DNA of 55,234 nucleotides from Methanobacterium sp. PtaB.Bin024 (GCA_002067065.1 MVPY01000040.1:1-55234), one strand, 5' to 3'; shown: positions 7,486 through 17,986, counted from the stretch's first letter. A program made the numbers and translations. The notes: generated from the sequence alone by a model not told the origin.

Positions 7486-10215
7486 ATGCAGATCAATGAA
7501 CTCCCTCCTGAGGAGGTTTACACTGAATTAAACAGTTCTCAGAATGGTTTAACCAGCAAAGATGCTGAAAAAAGGTTTGAAAGTTATGGACCTAACCAGA
7601 TTGAAGAAGTTAAGAAAAAACCGGTTATTTTTAAGTTTTTAGCCAATCTCTACCAGCTTCTGGCCTTACTCCTCTGGGCAGCCAGCGCCCTTGCTTTTTT
7701 AAGTGGAACTCCCCAGTTAGGATTTGCCATTATCGCAGTTATCATCATCAACGCTATTTTCAGTTTCTGGCAGGAGTACAAAGCAGAACAGGCCCTGGAA
7801 GCCTTGAAGAAGATATTACCCTCCCAGGCCAAGGTAATTCGCAATGGTCAAAAAACAGAAATATTAGCAGCTGATCTGGTTCCTGGAGATCTTCTGGTGC
7901 TTGAAGAAGGAGACAACATATCTGCAGATGCCCGTCTGGTGGAAGCCAACCAGATGAAGGTGGATAGCTCCACCCTCACTGGTGAATCTAAACCCGTCCG
8001 AAAGGTGGCCCATGCCAAAAAATCAGCTGATAAAAGTCTTATTGGAACTCCCAACATAGTTTTTGCAGGTACCAGTGTTTCTGCAGGTTCTGGTAAAGCC
8101 ATTATTTTTGCAACCGGTCAAAAAACAGAATTCAACCAGATCGCCAGTTTGACACAGGAAGTTAGTCAGGAGACCAGCCCCCTGCAGAAAGAACTGGCCA
8201 GGGTTACCAGGATCATAGCTGTGATAGCAGTGCTCCTGGGAGTAACACTCTTTGCAGTGAACCTATGGGTGGTTAAACTCCCACTTCAGACTGCTTTTAT
8301 ATTTGCCATCGGCCTGACCGTGGCTAATGTCCCTGAAGGACTGCTCCCCACAGTCACCCTAGCATTAGCTGCATCGGTACAGAAGATGGTGAGGAAAAAT
8401 GCCCTTATAAAACGTTTATCCAGTGTGGAAACCCTGGGATCAACCAATATAATTTGTACTGATAAGACAGGGACCTTAACCAAAAATGAGATGACAGTTC
8501 GCAAAATTTGGCTTCCATATGAAATAATCGATGTTACAGGCGCAGGATACTCACCTGAAGGGGAGTTTTTACATAAAGGCAAACAGATCGACCATCGGGA
8601 AATCAGGGAACTTCAACTTTTAATGCGTTCTGCCACCTTCTGCAATGACTCCAAACTCATTGAACCTGCTGATGAGAATAAATGGAAGATTATTGGAGAC
8701 CCTACTGAAGCAGCACTACTGGTAGCTGCTAAAAAGAGTGGATTTAACTGGGAAGAAGAGCTGACAAAAACTCCGAGAATTATTGAACTTCCATTTGATT
8801 CTCAGCGTAAATCAATGAGCAGCATACATAATGATAAGGGAAAACAAGTAGCCTATGTAAAAGGAGCTCCTAAAAAGATAATTGGACTATCAAACACCAT
8901 ATCTGTAGATGGAGAAGTTAAAGAATTTTCTGAAGAGTTTAAAAACAAGATAATAACCAAACATGATGAATTAGCTGCTTTAGGACTGCGTATTCTGGCA
9001 ATGGCTTACCGTGACCTTCCTACCAGTTATGATAATTATCGTGTTGATGCTGTGGAGTGTGATCTAACCTTCCTGGGGATGGTTGCCATGCAGGATCCAC
9101 CCCGTCCTGAGGTTAAACCAGCAGTAGATGACTGTCATCGGGCCGGAATTCGTATTATAATGATTACCGGGGATTATGGCCTCACTGCTGATGCAATTGC
9201 CAGAGAAGTCGGTATTGTAAGTGACGAACCCTGCAGGATCATTAAAGGTAAGGAACTTAACCAGATGACAGATGACGAGGTTAAAGAAGTCCTGGTTTCG
9301 GGTGAAAATGTTATATTCGCCCGTGCAGTTCCTGAACACAAAATGCGAATAGCTGGAATACTAGAGGGCATGGATGAAATCGTAGCCATGACTGGAGATG
9401 GAGTTAATGACGCTCCAGCACTTAGAAAGGCAGATATAGGGGTGGCCATGGGTATTACAGGTACTGATGTTGCTAAAGAAGCCTCCGATATGATACTCAC
9501 CGATGACAATTTTGCTACCATTGTGGCAGCCATTAAGGAGGGTCGTACTATCTACGAGAACATACGTAAGTTCATCACCTACATTTTCTCCCACGAAACC
9601 GCTGAAATTGTTCCCTTTGTTATGATGGTGCTTTTCAGGATCCCCTTACCTATTACTGTGATGCAGATCCTGGCTATTGACCTGGGAACAGATACTGTGC
9701 CTGCTCTGGCCCTGGGAGTGGGCCCTTCTGAGTCTGATGTGATGGACAGGCCACCTCGGGCCCGTGAAGAACGTCTTTTAAACTTTGGAGTTATATTCAG
9801 AGGTTATATTTTCCTGGGAATAATTGAAGCTGCCCTGGTGATGTCTGGGTTCTTTTGGATCCTCATAAGCAGTGGCTGGACCTGGGGTCAGCAGCTTTCA
9901 TTCTCTGACCCGGTTTACCTGAAGGCCACCAGTATGGTCTTTGCCGGAATAGTACTGGCCCAGATGGGAAACCTTCTGGGATGCCAGACCAGCCGAACCT
10001 CAGTATTCAAAGTGGGTCTGTTTAAAAACAAATGGATATTAAGAGGAATTGCTTTCTCAGTGGCTGTGCTCCTGGCCATAATATATATTCCCCCATTGCA
10101 GGGAATATTCCAAACAGCGGCACTGGGAGTATATGATTGGCTTTATCTGATTACATTCGTGCCTATAATGTTCTTTGCTGATGAGGTCCGCAAGTATTTT
10201 ATTCGTAACGAATAA
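7486..10215 (+). CDS. cation-transporting P-type ATPase, Na,K-ATPase-like (type II)
   Basis: 909 aa. Order: cation-ATPase N-terminal domain (GLTSKDAEKRFESYGPNQI), TM1-2, actuator domain with T165-G-E-S168, TM3-4, phosphorylation motif D326-KTGTLT, nucleotide-binding domain, hinge TGDGVNDAP, then TM5-10. TM4 reads VANVPEGLLPTVT, and the TM6 region reads IDLGTDTVPALALG followed by ESDVMDRPPR. Both are characteristic of Na,K/H,K-type pumps rather than SERCA, and suggest export of Na+ or another monovalent cation. No beta subunit is visible nearby. The Shine-Dalgarno is poor: GAGAGAGGT lies about 17 bases before the ATG. The next gene follows after 57 bases. Confidence 0.93.
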   Translation: MQINELPPEEVYTELNSSQNGLTSKDAEKRFESYGPNQIEEVKKKPVIFKFLANLYQLLALLLWAASALAFLSGTPQLGFAIIAVIIINAIFSFWQEYKAEQALEALKKILPSQAKVIRNGQKTEILAADLVPGDLLVLEEGDNISADARLVEANQMKVDSSTLTGESKPVRKVAHAKKSADKSLIGTPNIVFAGTSVSAGSGKAIIFATGQKTEFNQIASLTQEVSQETSPLQKELARVTRIIAVIAVLLGVTLFAVNLWVVKLPLQTAFIFAIGLTVANVPEGLLPTVTLALAASVQKMVRKNALIKRLSSVETLGSTNIICTDKTGTLTKNEMTVRKIWLPYEIIDVTGAGYSPEGEFLHKGKQIDHREIRELQLLMRSATFCNDSKLIEPADENKWKIIGDPTEAALLVAAKKSGFNWEEELTKTPRIIELPFDSQRKSMSSIHNDKGKQVAYVKGAPKKIIGLSNTISVDGEVKEFSEEFKNKIITKHDELAALGLRILAMAYRDLPTSYDNYRVDAVECDLTFLGMVAMQDPPRPEVKPAVDDCHRAGIRIIMITGDYGLTADAIAREVGIVSDEPCRIIKGKELNQMTDDEVKEVLVSGENVIFARAVPEHKMRIAGILEGMDEIVAMTGDGVNDAPALRKADIGVAMGITGTDVAKEASDMILTDDNFATIVAAIKEGRTIYENIRKFITYIFSHETAEIVPFVMMVLFRIPLPITVMQILAIDLGTDTVPALALGVGPSESDVMDRPPRAREERLLNFGVIFRGYIFLGIIEAALVMSGFFWILISSGWTWGQQLSFSDPVYLKATSMVFAGIVLAQMGNLLGCQTSRTSVFKVGLFKNKWILRGIAFSVAVLLAIIYIPPLQGIFQTAALGVYDWLYLITFVPIMFFADEVRKYFIRNE

Positions 10216-10272
10216 ATACGGGCTGTCCATAAAAAACAAAATAATGGTTGATGGAAGCAGGAGATATTCAAA

Positions 10273-10974
10273 TTGAAAAAGTCCAAAAAAGATGCACCGA
10301 TAATAAACTTTGTTCTGGTCCATGGTGGTAATATGTCTACAGACACCTGGAATAAGCTTGCTAAAAGTAATGATTATCCTTCAGGTGGCCTTTTAGGAGG
10401 TAAAATATGGGATAGTATTATTCCTGATCTTGAAATACATGGTTATCGTGTTTTTGCTCCTACATTAAAGGATGAACATCATAGTAATCTGACTGAACAC
10501 ATCAAACAAATTTGCAGCATCATCACTGAAAATAATCTGCAAAATGTGATACTGGTGGGTCATAGTTATGGAGGGATGGTCATTACGGGTGTTGTTTCCA
10601 GAATACCCAGAAGAATCAAACATTTAGTTTATCTGGATGCTGCATTCCCTGATCCTGGAGAATCACTCTTTGACCTTATTATTTCTGGTGGGCGTGACCC
10701 TCTGTCATTTCCTGGACTGGAAGCAGCAGCACCTTACGTGGAAAAATTGCAATATGATGCACAGAAAATAAGATCCTTGCCTAAAACATATATTCTCTGC
10801 ACAAAAAGCGAATTTAATATTGTTACGGATGTAATCAAAAGAAGAATTGACGCTGACAAAAAAGGATGGACTTATATTGAGTTACCTTCATCCCACGTAC
10901 CCATGGCCGATTTACCAGAAGAATTTTCTCGAATACTTCTCGAAACTGCAAAAAAGGTGGTTGAAGATCTTTAG
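10273..10974 (+). CDS. alpha/beta hydrolase, esterase-like
   Basis: 233 aa. The oxyanion loop HGG (17-19) and the nucleophile elbow G-H-S98-Y-G are present, and H208 (SSHVPM) fits the catalytic His. The acid residue is not certain. The sequence resembles small EstC/hydroxynitrile-lyase-like alpha/beta hydrolases. No signal peptide, so probably cytosolic. TTG start at 10273 with AGGAG nine to ten bases upstream. It follows the P-type ATPase by 57 bases and may share its transcript. Its last codons lie in a 27-bp tandem duplication. Confidence 0.85.
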   Translation: MKKSKKDAPIINFVLVHGGNMSTDTWNKLAKSNDYPSGGLLGGKIWDSIIPDLEIHGYRVFAPTLKDEHHSNLTEHIKQICSIITENNLQNVILVGHSYGGMVITGVVSRIPRRIKHLVYLDAAFPDPGESLFDLIISGGRDPLSFPGLEAAAPYVEKLQYDAQKIRSLPKTYILCTKSEFNIVTDVIKRRIDADKKGWTYIELPSSHVPMADLPEEFSRILLETAKKVVEDL

Positions 10975-11005
10975 ATCCAAAAGGTGGTTGAAAATCTTCA
11001 GATCT
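10952..11005 (+). repeat. 27-bp tandem duplication over the hydrolase stop codon
   Basis: Two adjacent 27-base units start at 10952 and 10979, both beginning AAAAGGTGGTTGAA. They differ at a few positions; one difference changes the TAG stop present in unit 1 (10972-10974) to CAG in unit 2. Confidence 0.9.
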
Positions 11006-11048
11006 TACTTTCTTAATTTAAATCTTAACTTTTTTTCAACAATAAGGT

Positions 11049-11801
11049 TTAAATCTCAGGTTTAACCCCTACTTCTACTTTTTTTAGGGGTTTTAGTTCT
11101 AATTCATTTTTATGGTAATCAACACTGAAAGCGTAGGCTATAATCAGTACCTTGTTTTTTTCTGCCTGTTCCAGTGTACCTGAAAATTCTGGATCCATCT
11201 CCCAGTTTGGTGAAAATATCTGAGGATCATCTCTGGGGATTAAAAATAGCACTGCAGAATCCATTCCCTCTTTTTTAGCTTTGATAAGTTCTTCTAGGTG
11301 TCTTTTCCCCCGGATCGTAGGTGCATCAGGGAATTTTGCATGTCCCTCTTCAACTAGGGTGCAGCCCTTCACTTCCAGGAGCAATTTATCAGATTTTTTG
11401 TGCTTTTCTTTTTCTAAATTTTCTCCAGATGCCAGAAGAAAATCAATTCTACTATTTCCAAATGTGTATTCCCTTCTTTCTACAGTGTAATTTGAAAATT
11501 CAGGCACGGCTTCATATTCAATGAGTTCTGCTGCCAGATCACTGTGGAAACCGGAGTTTATAAGCACCCATATGCCTCCACTTTCAACGGCAATAACATC
11601 GTATTTTGTCTTGCGGTTGGCCACATTTTCTGCAGGACGGAGGAGTAATTTGGCTCCAGGTAGCAGTAATTCCTTCAGTCGGCCAGGGTCCCGTAGATGG
11701 GCCTTTTCAATTACAGAGTCCTCTGAACATTTTTTAAAGATTACAGTGAACCTGTTAGGCCTTTCTTGAAATATTCCCTTAATTATGTTGTTAATTTTCA
11801 A
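11049..11801 (-). CDS. sfsA: SfsA family protein (sugar fermentation stimulation homolog)
   Basis: 250 aa. The family pattern is clear: LRDPGRLKELLLPGAKLLLR near the N-terminus (an OB-like DNA-binding part), then RIDFLLASGE and LLEVKGCTL, which carry the Asp, Glu and Lys of a restriction-nuclease-like core, then FPDAPTIRGKRHLEEL. The family binds DNA and is suspected to be a nuclease; its cellular role is unsettled. The start is TTG 11801 behind GGTGAG. It is convergent with the hydrolase gene and lies downstream of the M14-like gene on the same strand. Confidence 0.92.
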   Translation of the reverse strand: MKINNIIKGIFQERPNRFTVIFKKCSEDSVIEKAHLRDPGRLKELLLPGAKLLLRPAENVANRKTKYDVIAVESGGIWVLINSGFHSDLAAELIEYEAVPEFSNYTVERREYTFGNSRIDFLLASGENLEKEKHKKSDKLLLEVKGCTLVEEGHAKFPDAPTIRGKRHLEELIKAKKEGMDSAVLFLIPRDDPQIFSPNWEMDPEFSGTLEQAEKNKVLIIAYAFSVDYHKNELELKPLKKVEVGVKPEI

Positions 11802-11855
11802 TTACTCACCAGGAACGGTTTCATTTTCTATCCTGTAATAATAATTTCTTCTATC

Positions 11856-12596
11856 TTATAATGATAAGTTATCAACCACACTGGCAAATTCTTCGGCATG
11901 TTCCAGTGTTTCATTGAAAGACGCATAAGTATAGGTTTCATAAACCATTGCCGGTGTTCCTGATTTTATTATGGGTATGGTTACATATGGGCCGCTGGTA
12001 GGTCCACCATCAAATGGGGGGACGTAAAATACAAGCCAGGATATTTTATTAACAATCAGATGGGCTAAATATAAGGAACGACTATCATCTGCAGGGACAG
12101 AGATAAACCTGGTTTCAGGATAATCTCCTTTGGTGGAGTGAACATCTATCACCAGATTATAATTCATTTTCTTTATATTTGGTACTGCATAGTCAAGGGC
12201 CAGTTGCTGGCCGTAAATCCGTCCCTTGGTATAATTATCTCTACTTTTGGTGACAGTGATTTCATAGACATAATAACAGTGTTTAAATGATTTTTCACTG
12301 CTGATAACGGTTTTCATTGCCTGATGGGCTTGAACTTCCTGGGGGTGCACTCCCACCACGTAAGCAACTTTAACTGGCGAATAAATATTTCCATATGGCC
12401 CATAACGTACTACAAAACCATAATCATGTTCTCCTAAGAATTTAACTGTGGAAATAGGATCATTAGATTCTATAGGAGTGGAATTATCATTGAAAGATTC
12501 ATTAAAATAGAATGATATGCCATTTGGGCTTGTGAATGTTCCCAGAAGGATAATGGCCAATATTAACGTAATTAAAGCCCCTATTTCCCTGTTCAT
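11856..12596 (-). CDS. membrane-anchored M14-like zinc hydrolase candidate
   Basis: 246 aa with an N-terminal signal-anchor (about 5-22). I recognise no exact family, but the residues fit an M14 carboxypeptidase/deacylase site: H84-P-Q-E87 after a beta strand (VAYVVGVHPQE), H153 in LVIDVHS, and E220 in MVYETYT. The order and spacing (HxxE, about 66 residues, H, about 67 residues, E) match that fold, though the protein is shorter than most. With an outward-facing domain it could trim peptides of the pseudomurein wall or of surface proteins. ATG 12596 has GGGGG seven bases upstream. Divergent from cfbD. Confidence 0.75.
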   Translation of the reverse strand: MNREIGALITLILAIILLGTFTSPNGISFYFNESFNDNSTPIESNDPISTVKFLGEHDYGFVVRYGPYGNIYSPVKVAYVVGVHPQEVQAHQAMKTVISSEKSFKHCYYVYEITVTKSRDNYTKGRIYGQQLALDYAVPNIKKMNYNLVIDVHSTKGDYPETRFISVPADDSRSLYLAHLIVNKISWLVFYVPPFDGGPTSGPYVTIPIIKSGTPAMVYETYTYASFNETLEHAEEFASVVDNLSL

Positions 12597-12910
12597 TCTG
12601 TTTCCCCCTAGTAATAATCAAATGTCCTTATAGATGCATAAACTTTATAAAATATTTGGTCCTGTAAAGTCAGCCACCGATTCACTATACCTTGTGCAAG
12701 ATTAACTTTAGTATACTGATCGGTTATATGACTATGTTAACAGAATGTTTATACAAGCAATGTAAATTAATGAATGAATGAAAAAATTTAATGGATCAAG
12801 CTGATAAATGTGATATGATCCATGTTATATGATCCAACGTCAATGAACATTTAATATCTGATAATTAAGAATATTCCAATGGAATCATAAGATTCAGAGG
12901 TGAAATATAA
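12597..12910. promoter_or_regulatory. divergent promoter region of cfbD and the M14-like gene, with repeats
   Basis: 314 bases without a gene. TTTATAAA near 12641 can serve the minus-strand gene. For cfbD, ATATGATCCA occurs twice in the same orientation (12813-12822, 12827-12836; period 14), and an inverted partial copy TGGATCA lies at 12792-12798. This looks like an operator for a dimeric regulator. The sequence at 12896-12903 (AGAGGTGA) is the cfbD Shine-Dalgarno. Confidence 0.5.
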
Positions 12911-13978
12911 TTGCATCCAAGACCTAGCCCTATTGCCGCGTCTCTCTACACCCTAAGAGACTTAAATGCAGATGTAATAGTTTTACATGGCCCCCACGGC
13001 TGCTGTTTCCGTACCGGCCGTCTTTTGGAAAACGACGGAGTGAGGGTGGTTACCACTGCCATGTCTGAAAATGACTTCATCTTCGGAGCCTCAGAAAAAC
13101 TGGAGGAAACCCTACAAGAAGCAGAAAAACTATTCCACCCCAAACTAGTTGGTGTGGTGGGCACCTGTGCCAGTATGATTATCGGCGAAGACATGGACGA
13201 AGCTGTTAACAACGCCAATATATCAGCCACGGTTCTAACTGTGGAGTCCCATGGTGGTTTAAGTGAGGGAGATAACACAGAAGGAGCAATAGCTGTTTTA
13301 GAGGCAGCAGAACGCAAAGGCGTGATCCCCCATGAAGAAACCGAAAGACAAAGCAAGATGCTTAAAAAAGCTACTGAAATCGAAAAAACCAGGGGAATGG
13401 CCCAGGGAAAATATATAGCACCTTCTTATGGGGATGACAAGGAGGAGGTAGCTCAGATACTTCTGGATGCCTTTGCAAATGGAGATAAAATAGTCCTGGT
13501 ACTCAATGCCAAGAAAGAAACCTCTTACCTTTTCTCGGACATCTTAAAAATACCTTTCCAAGATATCTATCCTGAAAACCATCCCACTATAATTGCAAAT
13601 CTAGATACAGAAATCGGACTTCCCCGTATCAGGCAACATGCCCATAATATCAAAACAGAACTGGATAAGAATGGTATTAAAGTCGATTTAATAACAGGTG
13701 GGTTGGATGAATATCCTGTAACTGGAATAAAAGCAGTAGAATGCCTTGAAAAAAACAATTTTGACATAGTAGTGGTTGCAGGAGTTCCCCATGCTCTGCC
13801 CATTGAGAAATTGAATTGTAAATCCATTGCTATTACTGATGGTCCAAGATTAGTGGAACCACTTAAGAATTTAGGATATACTTGGGTGGTTACTGAACTG
13901 GATGCTCATGCAAAAACTTTGGGAACTGATAAAATCGTTTCCTCAGATTTCGGAATTGTTTTAAGGGAAAAATTATAA
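12911..13978 (+). CDS. cfbD: Ni-sirohydrochlorin a,c-diamide reductive cyclase subunit CfbD
   Basis: 355 aa, NifD-like. CfbCD is a nitrogenase-related complex that reductively converts Ni-sirohydrochlorin a,c-diamide toward coenzyme F430, the cofactor of methyl-CoM reductase. The N-terminal GPHGCCFRTGR and VVGTCASMI segments carry Cys residues suited to the [4Fe-4S] cluster; the length is that of the small archaeal NifD homologs, not true nitrogenase. The reductase partner CfbC is not in this window. TTG start at 12911 with AGAGGTGA seven bases upstream. hisH follows after nine bases, so the two are probably cotranscribed despite unrelated functions. Confidence 0.9.
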   Translation: MHPRPSPIAASLYTLRDLNADVIVLHGPHGCCFRTGRLLENDGVRVVTTAMSENDFIFGASEKLEETLQEAEKLFHPKLVGVVGTCASMIIGEDMDEAVNNANISATVLTVESHGGLSEGDNTEGAIAVLEAAERKGVIPHEETERQSKMLKKATEIEKTRGMAQGKYIAPSYGDDKEEVAQILLDAFANGDKIVLVLNAKKETSYLFSDILKIPFQDIYPENHPTIIANLDTEIGLPRIRQHAHNIKTELDKNGIKVDLITGGLDEYPVTGIKAVECLEKNNFDIVVVAGVPHALPIEKLNCKSIAITDGPRLVEPLKNLGYTWVVTELDAHAKTLGTDKIVSSDFGIVLREKL

Positions 13979-13987
13979 TCTAAAACT

Positions 13988-14596
13988 ATGATAGCTATTA
14001 TCGATTATGGCAGCGGAAATCTGAAAAGCATCCGCAACGGCTTCCAGCATGTTGATGCTGAGGTCCTGGTGACCCATGATAAGAAAGAACTGGGAAAAGC
14101 AGATGCAATGATCCTCCCTGGTGTAGGTGCCTTTGGAACTGCCATGCAAAACCTAACCAAATATAAAGAAGTTATTTATCAGCATATTCGCGATGAAAAA
14201 CCGTTTTTAGGAGTTTGTTTAGGTCTGCAAGTTCTTTTTAGTGAAAGTGAAGAAAATCCTGGAGTCGAAGGGCTGGACATCTTCCCAGGGAAGGTGGCTC
14301 GATTCCCGGGAACTCTAAAAAATGAGGGCCTGAAAGTCCCCCATATGGGCTGGAATAAGCTTAACATTAAAAAGAAATCACCCTTACTTGATGGAGTAGG
14401 CAGTGATTACATGTATTTTGTCCACTCCTATTATGTGCAGCCTGATGATGATGAAATAGTGATTGCAACCGTTGATTATGGTGTAGATGTTCCAGCAATG
14501 GTGGCCCAGGACAATGTATTTGCCACCCAATTCCACCCGGAAAAAAGTGGTGCAGTTGGCCTGGAAATACTGAAAAACTTCCTTAAAAGAGTTTGA
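13988..14596 (+). CDS. hisH: imidazole glycerol phosphate synthase, glutaminase subunit HisH
   Basis: 202 aa, standard length. HisH releases ammonia from glutamine for HisF, which forms IGP and AICAR in histidine biosynthesis. The class I amidotransferase nucleophile is C77 (LGVCLGLQ), and the His-Glu pair is in QFHPEKSG near the C-terminus. The N-terminal YGSGNLKSI and LPGVGAFG segments are typical. ATG start at 13988, nine bases after cfbD. HisF is not in this window; hisB lies 36 kb away, so the his genes are dispersed. Confidence 0.96.
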   Translation: MIAIIDYGSGNLKSIRNGFQHVDAEVLVTHDKKELGKADAMILPGVGAFGTAMQNLTKYKEVIYQHIRDEKPFLGVCLGLQVLFSESEENPGVEGLDIFPGKVARFPGTLKNEGLKVPHMGWNKLNIKKKSPLLDGVGSDYMYFVHSYYVQPDDDEIVIATVDYGVDVPAMVAQDNVFATQFHPEKSGAVGLEILKNFLKRV

Positions 14597-14637
14597 TGAT
14601 TATTTTTTACCTATAACAAATATTGAGTAAGAAAAAT

Positions 14638-14645
14638 TTATATAT
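14638..14645 (+). promoter_or_regulatory. TATA box for the AIR-synthase-like gene
   Basis: TTTATATA preceded by AGAAAAA. Initiation about 25 bases downstream falls within a few bases of the GTG start at 14669, so the message may be leaderless. Confidence 0.5.
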
Positions 14646-14668
14646 TTGTAATACAAGAAGGTGTAAGT

Positions 14669-16033
<1,365 letters not shown>

Positions 16034-16085
16034 GAATTACACTAATTTGTAGTTTTTAAAATAATAAAGGAGTCATACATTAACT

Positions 16086-16526
16086 GTGAGAGGTATGGAT
16101 GAAAAGGGATTTGCTTACACTCTAGATGCGGTTCTAGCTTTAATACCAATTATGATTGTCCTTGTAGGAGTTAGTAATCTTGCCGCATCTCCTGAATCCC
16201 ACATTCAAATTCAGTTCACCCAGAAAGCCCAGGATACCATGGACTTGATGGTCCAATATAAAGATGGTAATGGGATGTCTGTTTTAGATACCATATCCTC
16301 TATCCTAAGCTCAGGAAACAACAGCCAAGCCAGTATAAACAATGCTGGAAGGATTGCATCCAATTTTCTCGATGACCAATTGTCAGGTAGGGATTATCTT
16401 TTTACAGAAGAAAACCAGTTAGGTGGGGAAATCTTAGCCGGTGAACTGGACCATAAAAACACTGCAAATGTGGCCACTGCCTCCCGGAACTGTGGCAACT
16501 ACACCTTCCGTATCTATATTGAATAA
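16086..16526 (+). CDS. short pilin-like membrane-anchored protein
   Basis: 146 aa. The N-terminus reads DEKGFAYTLDAVLALIPIMIVLVG: a charged stretch, then G-F-A-Y-T-L-D and a hydrophobic helix. This resembles archaeal class III (prepilin-like) signals, in which cleavage would follow the glycine. The rest is polar and Asn/Ser-rich, with one Cys (NCGNY) near the end. Likely a minor pilin-like or secreted structural protein; function unproven. The GTG at 16086 lies 13 bases after AAGGAG, and ATG at 16095 is an alternative. It is 52 bases after the AIR-synthase-like gene. Confidence 0.62.
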   Translation: MRGMDEKGFAYTLDAVLALIPIMIVLVGVSNLAASPESHIQIQFTQKAQDTMDLMVQYKDGNGMSVLDTISSILSSGNNSQASINNAGRIASNFLDDQLSGRDYLFTEENQLGGEILAGELDHKNTANVATASRNCGNYTFRIYIE

Positions 16527-16622
16527 AATCAGCACTTTCCCTGCTAAAGCCAATAAGAATATTTTATTAATTACTATTTTTAAAGAGGATAACTAAAGGA
16601 ATAAATTATACTTGAGATTTGC

Positions 16623-17231
16623 ATGCCCAGTTCTAATCAAAACCAAATGCAATTTAAAGAAAAACTTGCCAATACCATATCCACGCTAACTAACCCTTCA
16701 TTTGTGGCCATTCCAGTATTTCTGTGGATAAATTACACACTGTTGCCACATGGAGAATGGTTGTGGTTTTCTGCTGTTAGCATCTTTTTTATAAGTTTAA
16801 TGCCAATTATAACCAGTTTTTTATGGATAAAAAAGAAGAATCTGGAAGCTGATATGCCCCGCCGACAAGATCGGATTTATCCCCTGTTACTGGTGATTCT
16901 TGCCTATATCATAGGAGTTGTGGTTGCATACATCATAGGAGCACCCCAACTGACTACGGTTTTAATGTTTTGTTACCTTACCAATACCATTGTTGTGCTC
17001 TTATTCAGCCTGTTCTGGAAGATCAGCATACATGCCATGGGGATCGCTGGTCCAGCAACTGCAATCATATACCTATTCGGATGGCCTGGACTCATCTTCA
17101 GTTTGCTGGTTCCTCCTGTAATCTGGAGCAGGTTTTACCTGAAAAGACACACCGCTGGCCAGCTTATCACCGGGACTGTTTTGGGTTATCTTTTAACTGC
17201 TATCCAGATCTACATTCTAATAGGGTTTTGA
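16623..17231 (+). CDS. PAP2-family membrane phosphatase
   Basis: 202 aa with about six membrane helices. The three PAP2 motifs can be traced in weak form: R-R-Q-D-R-I-Y-P (motif 1 region), H-A-M-G-I-A-G-P (motif 2 region) and S-R-F-Y-L-K-R-H-T-A-G-Q (motif 3, with the Arg and His). Family members dephosphorylate lipid phosphates or polyprenyl pyrophosphates at the membrane; here a role in recycling an archaeal isoprenoid carrier is an inference. An AATAAATTATACTT promoter-like element lies only about 20 bases before the ATG, so the message may be leaderless. Followed by the HIT gene. Confidence 0.8.
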   Translation: MPSSNQNQMQFKEKLANTISTLTNPSFVAIPVFLWINYTLLPHGEWLWFSAVSIFFISLMPIITSFLWIKKKNLEADMPRRQDRIYPLLLVILAYIIGVVVAYIIGAPQLTTVLMFCYLTNTIVVLLFSLFWKISIHAMGIAGPATAIIYLFGWPGLIFSLLVPPVIWSRFYLKRHTAGQLITGTVLGYLLTAIQIYILIGF

Positions 17232-17309
17232 TAATTAAAAAAAATGGTTCCAACAATTATAAACACCAAAATAAATATTGTAGATGTTGATATACGGGAC
17301 GTGTTCTGA

Positions 17310-17777
17310 GTGGAATGCGAGTATTTTGATAAAATAAAGGACCATAAGTACGGTGAACTCCTGTCTGAAACCGGACACTGGCTTATCATCCTGGCCCCTG
17401 ACCAAAGGAACCTGGGAACCTGTGTTGTGGCCCTTAAAAGGGATGAAACCGAGCTTTCAGGCCTGAGTGCTGATGAATGGGCTGACCTGGCATGTGTTGT
17501 CAGAGGACTGGAATTTGCTGTTAAAAAGGCCTTCAGTGCCACCATGTTTAACTGGGGCTGTTTGATGAACTCCTCCTACCTAGAGGATCCTCCTTCACCC
17601 CATCTGCACTGGCATTTCATCCCCCGTTACCAGAAACCAGTAGAATTTCATGGGAAAACATTCGAAGATCCCTGCTTCGGTAGGAGCACCATGCATGACC
17701 GGGGAAGATCTGTGAAACTTTCAGAAGAGTTCATATCAAATATCAAAAACGAAATATCAAAATATTTGGAAATTTAG
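17310..17777 (+). CDS. HIT family protein (histidine-triad nucleotide hydrolase)
   Basis: 155 aa. The histidine triad H98-L-H100-W-H102-F is in SPHLHWHFIPRY, preceded by a typical HIT beta sheet (LIILAPDQRNLGTCVVALKR) and NWGCLMN. Enzymes of this family hydrolyse or transfer nucleoside monophosphates (AMP-lysine, Ap4A, ADP-sugars); the exact substrate cannot be told from sequence. GTG start at 17310; no clear Shine-Dalgarno, and an AAATAAATATT element about 35 bases upstream suggests a short leader. Same strand as the PAP2 gene, 78 bases after it. Confidence 0.9.
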   Translation: MECEYFDKIKDHKYGELLSETGHWLIILAPDQRNLGTCVVALKRDETELSGLSADEWADLACVVRGLEFAVKKAFSATMFNWGCLMNSSYLEDPPSPHLHWHFIPRYQKPVEFHGKTFEDPCFGRSTMHDRGRSVKLSEEFISNIKNEISKYLEI

Positions 17778-17986
17778 ATTAGTTCTCCTAGTTTAATTAC
17801 CATTAGCCAATGGTAACTATCCTATTGACTTATAAAATATCTACCTGTCCAGAAAATAGATACTAAAGATACAAAATAAATATCAAAGAAATATCTAAAA
17901 AACACTTAAATACAAAAAAAATCAACTAGTTTATAGGTTTCAACTAGTGCTTGTTGGAACATTTAATTACTATTTTACTCATGCAT

